DNA from: an uncultured Verrucomicrobia subdivision 3 bacterium
Lineage (GTDB): Bacteria; Verrucomicrobiota; Verrucomicrobiia; Limisphaerales; UBA11358
Length of the DNA stretch: 45,012 bases
Reading direction: 5' to 3'
Assembly (NCBI GenBank): GCA_903884535.1
Contig: CAISEZ010000148.1
Span: 1-45,012, forward strand
Below are positions 1 through 7,470 of this stretch, one piece after another. Under the pieces are notes generated by a model, which saw only the letters and a program-made list of their open reading frames with translations, did no database searches and was not told where the DNA came from. Each line of letters begins with the position of its first letter. The stretch's first letter is position 1. The translations under genes and the position numbers were made by a program.

Positions 1-15
1 AAGAATCAGCGTGAG

Positions 16-64
16 CAAGGTTCCGGTTCCAGTCGGGCTACGCCCGCCTTCCACCGGAACCTTG
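16..64. repeat. Perfect 12-bp inverted repeat with inner hairpin
   Basis: CAAGGTTCCGGT at 16-27 is the exact reverse complement of 53-64. Inside it is a second short stem, CGGGC at 34-38 with GCCCG at 42-46. It lies beyond the broken end of the polymerase fragment at 120-497. It could be a dispersed palindromic repeat or a transcription terminator; there is no clear T-run, so repeat is preferred. Confidence 0.6.
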
Positions 65-119
65 AGTGGCAGCAAAACAACAAACTGAAACCACCGGAAA
101 CTGTCTCATCACAAGTGGT

Positions 120-497
120 CTAATGAACGGGGTCCAAGCAATCCGACTCCGCTTCGTAAAGGTAAACACGAGGCTCTATCACCACGGTTTCTGGAGTGAA
201 ATACTTTTTGGCTTCCATCATGGGCATGCCCTTCTCGATGCCCAATGCCCTTGCCTGTGGCGTGGCGGTGGATACCACTTTGCGTTTACGAAGCCTGCCA
301 ATAACCACGGGCTTGCCGACCAAGGAGGGGTTTTCATTCAACTCCACCGAGGCGAAGAACGCGTTCATGTCAATCAAGAGAACCACGCGGAACGGTTTAG
401 CAACGGTTCCTTCAGTCTCGCCCGTTTCCTGTCCCATAAAATCAAATGGGCTGTTTACTGCTTCGCTGACTTCTTTTTGCCATTTTTCTTCGCCCAC
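120..497 (-). pseudogene. Truncated Y-family DNA polymerase (DinB/ImuB-like), N-terminal fragment
   Basis: Residues 37-118 match the start of the palm/fingers region of Y-family translesion polymerases: the IDMNAFFASVE catalytic motif carrying the first metal-binding Asp, then GKPVVIG, VVSTATPQAR, LGIEKGMPMMEAKK and a YEAESD segment. These polymerases usually run to 350-420 residues; here the frame ends after 125, six residues past YEAESD, so the second catalytic carboxylates, thumb and little-finger domains are missing. DNA beyond the break shows no continuation and contains the 16-64 palindrome. Its start region overlaps the small basic ORF (455-769) in another frame. I call it a remnant left by a rearrangement; activity is very unlikely. 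Confidence 0.75.
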
Positions 498-769
498 CTA
501 GCTGTTTGGAGTTCGGACATTTTCTTTCGTCTCTCTTTAGACCAGGGTTTTCTCTTCTTTTTCCCATCCGCAGGCGCGTCGGCCTCGACTTTGGGAGTTT
601 TCGCTTTCTCAGTTTTTGGTGCGGAGGAAACATCATCCGCGCAGATGGCTTCGATTTGACGTTTTAGAGCAAGCACCTTTTCCAGGGCCGCAACCGACAG
701 TTGATCAATGGATTTCATCGGTTGGTCATCGGCGGTCGAAAGTGAACACTTAAGCTCATTTTTCTTCAT
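455..769 (-). CDS. Small lysine-rich protein of unknown function
   Basis: A 104-residue protein with a possible short helix (MKSIDQLSVAALEKVLALK, residues 18-36), an acidic/alanine linker and a very basic C-terminus ending in RWAKKNGKKKSAKQ. The tail suggests nucleic-acid binding, but no named family is recognised. The end overlaps the start of the polymerase fragment, an arrangement that fits a two-gene unit read on the minus strand. A second possible start is Met18 (position 718). Neither start has a convincing ribosome-binding site. That it is expressed is inferred only from composition and context. Confidence 0.5.
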   Translation of the reverse strand: MKKNELKCSLSTADDQPMKSIDQLSVAALEKVLALKRQIEAICADDVSSAPKTEKAKTPKVEADAPADGKKKRKPWSKERRKKMSELQTARWAKKNGKKKSAKQ

Positions 770-805
770 GTTCAGTGTCTCGCTTCTGACATTCCCCTTG
801 CAGGC

Positions 806-834
806 TTGACCGAATCAGACACCTCTGGCATCTT
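806..834 (+). promoter_or_regulatory. Possible promoter of tRNA-Thr
   Basis: TTGACC at 806-811 is a good -35 match. A 17-bp spacer leads to CATCTT at 829-834, a weak -10. The tRNA starts 11 bases further on. The spacing is right but the -10 is poor. Confidence 0.3.
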
Positions 835-845
835 TTGACTTGGAC

Positions 846-921
846 GCCAATTTAGCTCAGTTGGTAGAGCAGGTCATTCGTAATGATCAGGTCGTCGGTT
901 CAAGTCCGACAATTGGCTCCA
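846..921 (+). tRNA. tRNA-Thr (anticodon CGT)
   Basis: The complete cloverleaf can be drawn by hand. The acceptor stem is GCCAATT (846-852) with AATTGGC (911-917). The D stem is GCTC/GAGC (855-858, 867-870). The anticodon stem is GGTCA/TGATC (872-876, 884-888) with loop TTCGTAA, anticodon CGT at 879-881. The T arm is GTCGG-TTCAAGT-CCGAC (894-910). The discriminator is T918 and CCA is encoded (919-921). A run of eight T follows directly, suitable for termination. It reads ACG (Thr) codons. A broken tRNA of the same anticodon lies 200 bases away on the other strand. Confidence 0.95.
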
Positions 922-1252
922 TTTTTTTTATTTTCAATTTCCCATTTCCCGTCCAAAACGCAGTATTTTTGACCCCCGATTTGACCCCCAAAAGTTCAAA
1001 AATGACCCCGCAATATCCGACCAAGCCGCCTAAAATAGAACCCCCAAAAGCGATAAAAAGCCTTTAAATACAATGCTTACATGCTGATGCGGGAAGGAAG
1101 TCTGAAATCATGTGCATTAAGGGGATTTGAATTACGAAACCGTTGCTCTACCACTGAGCTACGCTGGCGAAAAGCGTCTGCCAATTTGCCAGCCCCGCGC
1201 AAAGCCGTCAAGGTGGAACCCGCCGGGCCGCGAGCAAGTCACCGATTGCGGA
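922..1252. other. Gap between tRNA-Thr and purC
   Basis: No coding gene is supported here. The stretch holds a T-run after the tRNA (922-930), two copies of TTTGACCCCC around 966-986, an AT-rich piece near 1030-1080, and the broken tRNA at 1121-1168 on the minus strand. Frames across it are short and lack codon bias. Together with the truncated polymerase it looks like the scar of an integration or deletion near a tRNA. Confidence 0.5.
1121..1168 (-). pseudogene. Broken tRNA-Thr (CGT) remnant
   Basis: Read on the minus strand from 1168, the sequence has a normal tRNA 5' half: GCCAGCG acceptor strand, TA, GCTC/GAGC D stem, ACGGT and the loop TTCGTAA with anticodon CGT. It then jumps straight to TTCAAATCCCC, which looks like a T loop and 3' T stem. 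The 3' side of the anticodon stem, the variable loop and the 5' T stem are missing, and no 3' acceptor strand complements GCCAGCG. An internal deletion plus loss of the 3' end explains this. It cannot fold as a working tRNA. Confidence 0.75.
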
Positions 1253-2140
1253 TTACAATTTGCGCCCCGTCAGCTTTTCATACGCCTCCAAATACTTGGC
1301 GCTGGTTTTGGCGACGACGTCGTCCGGCAGTTGCGGGCCGGGCGGGGTTTTGTCCCACGTCAGCGTTTCGAGATAGTCGCGAACGAATTGTTTGTCGAAG
1401 CTCGGCTGGCCGCGGCCGGGCGCGTATTGGTCGGCGGGCCAGAAGCGCGAGGAATCGGGCGTCAACACTTCATCAATCAAAATCAGTTTGCCCTCGAACA
1501 GGCCGAACTCGAATTTTGTGTCGGCGATGATAATGCCGCGCTGGCGGGCATAATTGCGTCCGGCTTTGTAAATCATCAGGCTCAGGTCGCGCGCCTGCGT
1601 GGCGAGTTCGGTGCCGGTAATTTTGCAGGCTTCTTCGAAGGAAATGTTTTCGTCGTGGCCGGCCTCGGCTTTGGTTGAGGGCGTGAAAATTGGCTCGGGC
1701 AGTTCGGCGGATTCGGTCAGGCCGGCGGGCAGCTTGATGCCGCAGACGGTCTGCGATTTTTTGTATTCCTTCCAGCCGCTGCCGGAAAGATAACCGCGCA
1801 CGATGCACTCGATGGCGAGCGGCTTGGCCTTTTTCACGATCATCGAGCGGCCCACCAGCTTATCCACAAATGGCTGCAAGTTTTTCGGCAACGGATCATT
1901 TGCGCCAGCGAGCAGATGATTCGGCACGAGCGTGGAAAATTTCTCGAACCAGAAATGGGAAATCTGCGTGAGCACCTCGCCCTTGCGCGGGATGCCGTTG
2001 GGCATGATGACGTCGAAGGCGGAAATCCGGTCGCTGGCGACGAGCAAAAAACGGTCGCCGAGGTCGAAGACTTCGCGGACTTTGCCGGAGCGGACTTTTT
2101 GGATGCCGAGCAGATCGAGTTGTAAAATGGGTGCGTTCAT
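1253..2140 (-). CDS. purC: Phosphoribosylaminoimidazole-succinocarboxamide synthase
   Basis: SAICAR synthase joins CAIR and aspartate with ATP hydrolysis in purine biosynthesis, in the cytoplasm. The protein has the family opening VRSGKVREVFDLGD (residues 16-29), the signature LLVASDRISAFD (33-44), the PNGIPRKGEVLTQIS segment and, towards the C-terminus, IIADTKFEFG followed by LIDEVLTPDSSRFWP, which carries nucleotide- and metal-binding acidic residues. At 295 residues it is of the longer type rather than the roughly 237-residue E. coli form. It stands alone here; no other pur gene is in the window. The start gives the normal N-terminus MNAPILQLDLLGI. Confidence 0.96.
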   Translation of the reverse strand: MNAPILQLDLLGIQKVRSGKVREVFDLGDRFLLVASDRISAFDVIMPNGIPRKGEVLTQISHFWFEKFSTLVPNHLLAGANDPLPKNLQPFVDKLVGRSMIVKKAKPLAIECIVRGYLSGSGWKEYKKSQTVCGIKLPAGLTESAELPEPIFTPSTKAEAGHDENISFEEACKITGTELATQARDLSLMIYKAGRNYARQRGIIIADTKFEFGLFEGKLILIDEVLTPDSSRFWPADQYAPGRGQPSFDKQFVRDYLETLTWDKTPPGPQLPDDVVAKTSAKYLEAYEKLTGRKL

Positions 2141-2160
2141 TTTGAAAAGTATGAAAAGTT

Positions 2161-2289
2161 TTCGACAGAATTAACAGAATTTTTCAGAATGAAAAATTCG
2201 CCGCTGCTGCCGGTCACAAGACGGCTCGCGGGGACGCTCGCCCCACCGAATCTGTTTTGTAAATTCGGTTGATTCTGTTGAAAAATTCT
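2161..2289. repeat. Intergenic palindromic repeat
   Basis: The gap between purC and the DUF6941 gene carries AGAATTTTTCA (2177-2187) whose reverse complement is at 2279-2289, plus several looser AACAGAATT-like repeats. Between the arms, 2222-2246 holds a GC-rich hairpin (GGGG-acgctcg-CCCC). This AT-rich-arm/GC-rich-core layout looks like a dispersed non-coding repeat. The right arm reaches the stop codon of the neighbouring gene. Confidence 0.5.
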
Positions 2290-2692
2290 AGGCCGGTTGC
2301 GGGGGCTGCTGTTTGACCAGCAGCGGGATGCCCTGCTGCGATTCGTTGTCGAGGCGGATGTCCACGGAATACAGCCCGGCCTCGGCGAATTTCAACTGCT
2401 GAAAATTCACGATGAAATTGCGCGTGAGAAAATGCGCGTCGTCCGGCAGCGCCACCGGCACCGGCAGGTCAATGCCCTGCATAATGGGCCGGCCATCGGC
2501 ATTGATGAAATTCACGCCGAGTTTGCGGTCGCCCTCGTCTCCGGGCATGAAGGTCACGCGCAGCGCGACGGCGCACTGCGGATGCACGGCGGGCAGTTGC
2601 GGCGCGTAAATCGTGTCGAACGCGCCGAGCAGGTTTAATTTGCCGTTGTCGTCCGTCGCCGCGTCGCACAGCACCGCCACTTGAATGTTCAT
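2288..2692 (-). CDS. DUF6941 family protein
   Basis: A 134-residue protein that opens MNIQVAVLCDAATDDNGKLN followed by LLGAFDTIYAPQLPAVHP. The pattern cytosolic CD-a-x-D-GK-x-N-x-x-G-x-FD-x-i-x-A-x-x-P-AVHP is what I remember for the DUF6941 family, a small predicted beta-rich family common in Verrucomicrobia and Planctomycetes. Function is unknown. The inner ATG at 2692 is chosen over an upstream one at 2743 because the first 17 extra residues do not resemble the family. No signal peptide or membrane segment is seen. It runs divergently from the DUF2167 gene. Confidence 0.65.
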   Translation of the reverse strand: MNIQVAVLCDAATDDNGKLNLLGAFDTIYAPQLPAVHPQCAVALRVTFMPGDEGDRKLGVNFINADGRPIMQGIDLPVPVALPDDAHFLTRNFIVNFQQLKFAEAGLYSVDIRLDNESQQGIPLLVKQQPPQPA

Positions 2693-2887
2693 GCGGAAAT
2701 AAAGACAGGAAATCGGCGTCTTGGCACGAAATACTTTTGGCAAAAACTCCAGATTGAAATTTGCGGCGAGCTGGTCGGGACGATTGCCGCGCGGGAATTG
2801 ACAAAGTTTGCCCGCTTCAGCAGGATGGACGCGGCATCGGGAGATTCATTGGCTTTTCAGAAGCCGGGCCACCAACATCACCTCACT

Positions 2888-3805
2888 ATGAAATTAAAAC
2901 TCATTGTCCTGCTGTTCGCCGGATTCCTGACCGCGACCGGCTTGGTTGGCGCGCAAGATGACACCAACGAAATCGCGCGCCTCAAGCAGGCCGTCCAACT
3001 CGTCAAAAATTTAAAGTATCAAACCGGCGAGATTGATTTGCGCGGCGGCCTCGCGAAGTTGTCCGTGCCGAAGGAATTTAAATATCTCGGCCCGGACGAC
3101 GCCGAGACGGTGCTGGTGAAGTTGTGGGGCAATCCGCCTTCCGACAACAAGCCGCTCGGCCTGTTGATGCCGGCGGGCGTGACGCCTTTGAGCAGCAATT
3201 GCTGGGTCGTGACGATTGACTACAGCGAGGACGGCTATGTGAAGGACAACGACGCGAGCAAAATTAATTACGACGATTTGCTCAAGAAAATGCAGGCGGG
3301 CATTGCGGAAAACAACAAGGAACGGCAGGCGCATGGTTATCCGGCCATCAACCTCGTTGGCTGGGCCGCGCCGCCGCGCTACGATGCCGCCGCGCACAAA
3401 CTTTACTGGGCGAAACAGCTCAAGTTCGAGGGCGAGAAGCAGGACACGCTGAATTACAGCATTCGCATGTTGGGCCGGAAAGGCGTGCTGGAACTGAACG
3501 CCATCGCGGGGATTGACCAGCTCGGCGAAATTGACCGGCAGACGCCGCAAATCCTCGGCATGGTGGATTTCAAGGAGGGCAGCCGCTACGCCGACTTCGA
3601 TCCGAAGGTGGACAAGGTGGCGACTTACGGCATCGCCGCGCTGGTGGCGGGCGGGGTTTTGGCGGGCGCGGCGAAACTGGGATTTTTCAAACTGCTCTGG
3701 GTCGGCCTCATCGCCGCGAAAAAATTTGTCATCATCGGCGTTCTGGCCGTGGTGGCGTTCTTCAAGAAAATGTTCAAGCGCGACGGCGGTTCTCCCACCG
3801 CTTGA
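2888..3805 (+). CDS. DUF2167 domain membrane protein
   Basis: A 305-residue protein. Residues 1-22 form a signal peptide (MKLKLIVLLFAGFLTATGLVGA), followed by a large soluble DUF2167-type region with GEIDLRGGLAKLSVPKEFKYL, then WGNPP and LLMPAG, and a YSEDGYVKDND segment. Two hydrophobic stretches near the C-terminus (about 240-285) are followed by a basic tail, so it is probably anchored in the inner membrane with its bulk outside. The family's function is unknown. The start at 2888 is picked because it gives the signal peptide directly. Its TGA ends one base before the stop codon of the convergent HIT gene. Confidence 0.8.
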   Translation: MKLKLIVLLFAGFLTATGLVGAQDDTNEIARLKQAVQLVKNLKYQTGEIDLRGGLAKLSVPKEFKYLGPDDAETVLVKLWGNPPSDNKPLGLLMPAGVTPLSSNCWVVTIDYSEDGYVKDNDASKINYDDLLKKMQAGIAENNKERQAHGYPAINLVGWAAPPRYDAAAHKLYWAKQLKFEGEKQDTLNYSIRMLGRKGVLELNAIAGIDQLGEIDRQTPQILGMVDFKEGSRYADFDPKVDKVATYGIAALVAGGVLAGAAKLGFFKLLWVGLIAAKKFVIIGVLAVVAFFKKMFKRDGGSPTA

Positions 3806-4147
3806 TCAACCCGGCGGCCAGCCCAGATGGCGGCCGCCGAGAATGTGGCAGTGCAAGTGCGGCACAGTTTCGCCGCCGTCCGCGCCGTTGTTGATAACGA
3901 GCCGGTAGCCGTTTTTTTTCAATCCCAGCTTGTCCGCGACTTCTGCGGCTTTAAGGAGCAAATGTCCAAGCAATGGTTCGTCGGTCGCCGCCGCCTCGGC
4001 AATGCGGGCCACGGGCTTCTTCGGGAAAATTAATAGGTGTGTCGGCGCTTGCGGATTGATGTCGCGGATGGCGAGAACGAGATCGTCCTCATAAACAATC
4101 GCCGCCGGGATTTCGCGCGCGACAATTTTTTCGAAAAGGGTTTTCAT
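3806..4147 (-). CDS. HIT (histidine triad) family nucleotide hydrolase
   Basis: A 113-residue HinT-type protein. It has TLFEKIVAREIPAAIVYEDD at the start, an AIRDINPQAPTHLLIFPKK strand-turn in the middle, and the catalytic histidine triad HLHCHIL at residues 97-103. Members hydrolyse purine nucleoside phosphoramidates or AMP-lysine type substrates; the precise substrate is not shown by sequence. Length is typical. The gene converges with DUF2167 with no gap between the stop codons. Upstream, its ATG is only two bases from a heptad-repeat element (4150-4243), so the native leader has been replaced or is very short. Confidence 0.93.
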   Translation of the reverse strand: MKTLFEKIVAREIPAAIVYEDDLVLAIRDINPQAPTHLLIFPKKPVARIAEAAATDEPLLGHLLLKAAEVADKLGLKKNGYRLVINNGADGGETVPHLHCHILGGRHLGWPPG

Positions 4148-4149
4148 GG

Positions 4150-4243
4150 AGTTTTTAATTTTGAATTCTAAATTTTTAGTTCAAAAGACAAACGCGGGCG
4201 CGAATTCCTTCAACTTAAAACTAAAAATTCAAAATTAAAAACT
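4150..4243. repeat. Seven-base-period inverted-arm element (AT-rich type)
   Basis: The left arm is five exact heptads from 4150 to 4184: AGTTTTT, AATTTTG, AATTCTA, AATTTTT, AGTTCAA. The right arm is five heptads from 4209 to 4243: TTCAACT, TAAAACT, AAAAATT, CAAAATT, AAAAACT. The arms are inverted relative to each other (A-R-T-T-N-N-N against N-N-N-A-A-Y-T) and separated by 24 bases that include GC-rich CGCGGGCGCG. The last heptad contains the stop codon of the upstream gene. It has the same design as the elements at 11398, 19162, 21150 and 23201. Confidence 0.75.
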
Positions 4244-4796
4244 ACTCCACGACGAGCGCGCAATGCGCCTGCTCGGTTTCGGCGGTGAGGCATTGGCGGA
4301 GGTAGGCCACGATCTGGGTCTGCAATTCTTCGCACCGGTCGCTCCAGCGCCGAGCCCCGGCCAGTTGTTTCACGCAGCCGCGAAGCCCGCGGAAGCGGAC
4401 GACGCGTGGCGCGAGCCGAAGTTGTGTGCGGAGTTCTTTGCGCAGCCGCGGATAAAAAAACAGTTCATGGCTGCCGGCAGCCTCGTTAGCCAGTTGCCGG
4501 AGATCGGCATCAATGATGCCCGCATCGAGGTTTTTAGCCTCGCCGGTGCAGATGGTGAGGCCGAGATGCCGCAAGACTTTTTCCAGCGCGACGGAAAATT
4601 CGCCGACGGTGACGGTCTCGCGCGCCAGTTCGTTTTTGAAATAATGAAATACGCTCGCAGCGGCGTGCCGGAGCACGTCGGGTTCCAGCCAATGGCTGTC
4701 ACCGATGACCTCCACGGAAATCATTTCGGCGGAGCAGGGCACGCTTTCGCCGGTGGCGAGTTGGAACAGCAGGCAGTCGGTGTGCAAAGCAATCAT
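4242..4796 (-). CDS. Conserved-looking hypothetical protein downstream of nrdR
   Basis: A 184-residue soluble protein with no family that I recognise. It opens MIALHTDCLLFQLATGESVP, has a middle helical region (HAAASVFHYFKNEL, ALEKVLRHLGL) and an Arg-rich stretch near 115-150. No signal peptide or membrane segment is visible. The gene overlaps nrdR by four bases (ATGA), so the two are translationally coupled and probably co-regulated. That suggests, but does not show, a role linked to nucleotide metabolism. The stop codon lies within the last heptad of the repeat element at 4150-4243, so its original C-terminus may have been changed by that insertion. Confidence 0.7.
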   Translation of the reverse strand: MIALHTDCLLFQLATGESVPCSAEMISVEVIGDSHWLEPDVLRHAAASVFHYFKNELARETVTVGEFSVALEKVLRHLGLTICTGEAKNLDAGIIDADLRQLANEAAGSHELFFYPRLRKELRTQLRLAPRVVRFRGLRGCVKQLAGARRWSDRCEELQTQIVAYLRQCLTAETEQAHCALVVE

Positions 4797-5248
4797 TGCA
4801 TGGCCTCCAGTTTTTTGACTTCCGAAACAAAGTCGGTGGCTTCCTGAAACCGGCGATACACGCTGGCGAAACGGACGTAAGCGACCTCGTCAATGTCGCG
4901 CAAACCGTCCATCACCATTTTGCCGATGAATTCGCCGGGCACCTCGGTTTCAAATTTGCCGGTGACGGTGGCGACGATATGGTCCACCAAATCTTCCATG
5001 GCTTGCGGCGAGACGGGCCGTTTCTGACAGGCTTTGCGAATGCCGGAAATCAGTTTTTCGCGGGAGAATTCCTCGTGCCGGCCATCGCGCTTCAAGACCA
5101 TCAAACCTTCGTGTTCGAGCTCTTCGTAAGTGGTGAAACGGTGCCCGCACCCGGCACATTCGCGGCGACGCCGGATGGTCGCTCCCTCACGCGAGGCGCG
5201 CGAATCAATGACCTTATCATCCTGACAACCGCACTTGGGGCAACGCAT
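4793..5248 (-). CDS. nrdR: Transcriptional repressor NrdR
   Basis: NrdR senses ATP/dATP and represses ribonucleotide reductase genes by binding NrdR boxes. The protein of 151 residues has the zinc ribbon with Cys3, Cys6, Cys31 and Cys34 (MRCPKCG and CAGCGHRFTTYE) and then an ATP-cone from about residue 49 (VLKRDGRHEEFSREKLISGI). It ends in the usual DIDEVAYVRFASVYRRF segment. The start at 5248 is chosen since it places MRCPKCG at the N-terminus as in nearly all family members; an upstream ATG at 5305 adds 19 atypical residues. No ribonucleotide reductase gene is present in the window. Confidence 0.96.
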   Translation of the reverse strand: MRCPKCGCQDDKVIDSRASREGATIRRRRECAGCGHRFTTYEELEHEGLMVLKRDGRHEEFSREKLISGIRKACQKRPVSPQAMEDLVDHIVATVTGKFETEVPGEFIGKMVMDGLRDIDEVAYVRFASVYRRFQEATDFVSEVKKLEAMQ

Positions 5249-5369
5249 AAAGCCACAGCTAATGGTGGCTGCACGTTTGTAGCACACAATGTTTTGTGGT
5301 GTCAAGGCAAGTGCGCAGATTTTGAATGCTTGGCTTGAAATAGCTCCAATTGCTCAGGCCAGTGCCGCG

Positions 5370-7430
5370 TCACACGCCCGGTCCAGCCGAAGCGGCCGCC
5401 GCCAGTTCTTCCACGCGGAGCGCGTCCACGAACGGCGGCATGGCGCAATCCAGCGCATCGGCGATGGCGCGGAGCAGTTCAGCCTCGCGTTCGGTCACCT
5501 GGCCGTCGGCGGCCACGGTTTTGCCGCAGGCGAGCAGCAGATTGCGCTGAATGCCGGGCGGACATTTGCTAAGGCGGTTCAGCGCGGCGTCCACTTTGTT
5601 CAAATCCCAATCGGTGCGCGGGATAAATTCAATCGGCGCGCCGGGCGCATCCAGAAATTCCTCGCCTTTGGCGAACGCCGCCCGCGCGCCCGGCTCATTT
5701 TCCTGGCCGACATGGGCGAGCGCGGACAGCAGCAGCGCGCATTCGGGCAGGACGTCCAACACGCGGCTGTAGCGCGGCTGGCTCAAATCCGCGCCAGCTT
5801 GGCTGGCCCGCCATTGGCGGGCGACCATTTTCATCAGCGCAAATTCAAACAAGTCAATCGCACCGTCGCTCTCGATGAGCAGTTGTTGCAACTGGCTGAA
5901 TGCGGCGTATTCAGGCGGCCGGCACCGGCGCAATGCGGGCACGGCATATTCGGCGAGCGCGAGTTTGTAATTATCGCCCAAGGCTTGGATTTGCGGGGCG
6001 AGCGTGGCGGTTCGCGCAAATAAATCGGCGGGCAGGTTGGCGCGGAGCAGGGCCATTTGCTTCGCCCGCATTTCATCTTCGCTACTCAAGAGCAGCGCAT
6101 AAATCACCGCGTTTGCACCGGCGGTTTCGCGCAGGGCTTGTTGCACTTCCGGCGGCAGGCCGAAACGCATCAGGGCCGTTTGTTTGATGTGCGCCGCGGT
6201 GACGCTGCCGAACTCCGTGGCGAGGGCTTCGGGGATAATTTTTTGCTGGAGCGAAATAGTCCGGGCCAGATTCAACTCGTAAGCCTGATCGCGCTCGTAT
6301 TGATTTGGCGCGAGGGTTTTCACTTTCGGAAACTGGCCGTCGAACGCGGGGTCAATCGCGACAATCCGCCGGGGCAGCGGCGGGTGCGTGGAAAAAATGG
6401 CGAACCAGGATTCGTCCGTGGCGTTGGCGAAATAAAGGTGGCTGGCGATTTCCGCGTTGGGCGTGTCGAGCCGGCCCTGTTTGCCAAGACCACCGATTTT
6501 TTTCAGCGCGCCGCCGATGCCATCGGGATTGCGCGTGAACTGCACCGCCGCCGCGTCGGCGAGCCATTCGCGCTGGCGGCAGATGGCGCTTTTAATCAAC
6601 CGCACAAACGGCAGGCCGATGGAACCGATGAGGACAAAAACAAAACCGAGCGGCGCGGTGGGCAGAAAATAGGATTCGTTCGTTTCAATGAGCAGGGATT
6701 CGCCGAGCGTGAGCGCCTCACCCGTGTCATAAATCAACATCCGGCCGAGAATTGTCGGCCAAAACAGGCCGTGCGCCAGCGCCATCAATTTCATGTTGAA
6801 CCGCGTGTCGCCGTTCAAAATGTGGCTGAACTCGTGGGCGATGACACCTTGCAGTTCGTCGCGCGTCAGCAGCAGCAGGCAGGCGCGCGTGACGCCGATG
6901 GCCACGTCGTCGCGCGTGTGTCCGGCGGCGAAGGAATTGATGCCGCGCTCGTTTTCCAGCAGATAAATTTCCGGCACGGGCGCGCCGGACGCCACGGCCA
7001 TTTCCTCGACGACATTTATCAGTCGCCGTTCGTCGGCATCGGTGGTGTTGGCGGCGATGCGCCGGCCGCCGAGCAGTTCCGCCACCACCGCGCCGCCGGC
7101 GGACAGCACGCGGAATTTGTAGAGGCAGCCCAGCACGATGGACGTCAACGTGGCGAGCGTGATCCAACAAAAAAGATTTGGATTCCACAGCAGCTCCCAA
7201 AATGAAAACGGCTGGTCGGTTTTTTGCCAGCGCAGCGAATACGGAAAATCGTTGAAATAACTGAACAGATTGTGCGAATGAAAAATCGGTTTCAGCACCA
7301 CCTGGATCAGCGTGCCGAGAATCAAATAAGTGAGGCCGACGACCGCGATCAACGCCAAGCCGAACAGCCAGACCAACAACCGGGTCTGTTTCTGCGCGCG
7401 AGCTTCGCGGTCAAAAAAGTCCATGGACAT
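5370..7430 (-). CDS. M48 family zinc metalloprotease, membrane-bound
   Basis: A 686-residue protein with two N-terminal membrane segments (about residues 18-45 and 84-103) and a further pair after the catalytic motif, as in HtpX-like proteases. The zinc site is HEFSH at 199-203. RQREWLADAAAVQFTRNPDG further on carries the third ligand (E-x-x-A-D motif). FSTHPPLPRRI is the family's substrate-side HPP motif. The C-terminal 300 residues are long for HtpX and look like a soluble alpha-helical domain ending in a TerB-like acidic region (VAADGQVTEREAELLRAIADAL). It probably takes part in membrane protein quality control; the substrate is unknown. Confidence 0.9.
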   Translation of the reverse strand: MSMDFFDREARAQKQTRLLVWLFGLALIAVVGLTYLILGTLIQVVLKPIFHSHNLFSYFNDFPYSLRWQKTDQPFSFWELLWNPNLFCWITLATLTSIVLGCLYKFRVLSAGGAVVAELLGGRRIAANTTDADERRLINVVEEMAVASGAPVPEIYLLENERGINSFAAGHTRDDVAIGVTRACLLLLTRDELQGVIAHEFSHILNGDTRFNMKLMALAHGLFWPTILGRMLIYDTGEALTLGESLLIETNESYFLPTAPLGFVFVLIGSIGLPFVRLIKSAICRQREWLADAAAVQFTRNPDGIGGALKKIGGLGKQGRLDTPNAEIASHLYFANATDESWFAIFSTHPPLPRRIVAIDPAFDGQFPKVKTLAPNQYERDQAYELNLARTISLQQKIIPEALATEFGSVTAAHIKQTALMRFGLPPEVQQALRETAGANAVIYALLLSSEDEMRAKQMALLRANLPADLFARTATLAPQIQALGDNYKLALAEYAVPALRRCRPPEYAAFSQLQQLLIESDGAIDLFEFALMKMVARQWRASQAGADLSQPRYSRVLDVLPECALLLSALAHVGQENEPGARAAFAKGEEFLDAPGAPIEFIPRTDWDLNKVDAALNRLSKCPPGIQRNLLLACGKTVAADGQVTEREAELLRAIADALDCAMPPFVDALRVEELAAAASAGPGV

Positions 7431-7470
7431 TGAGTGATGACCGGCGTGTGAAACGCTTCAGCGGCCCGGC

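Noticed and set aside
840-1067. Possible small protein over the tRNA-Thr
   Set aside because: The frame includes the full tRNA sequence, so it is not a gene.
6057-7205. Long plus-strand frame opposite the M48 protease
   Set aside because: Antisense to the HEFSH region of a clear protease, with no recognisable family.
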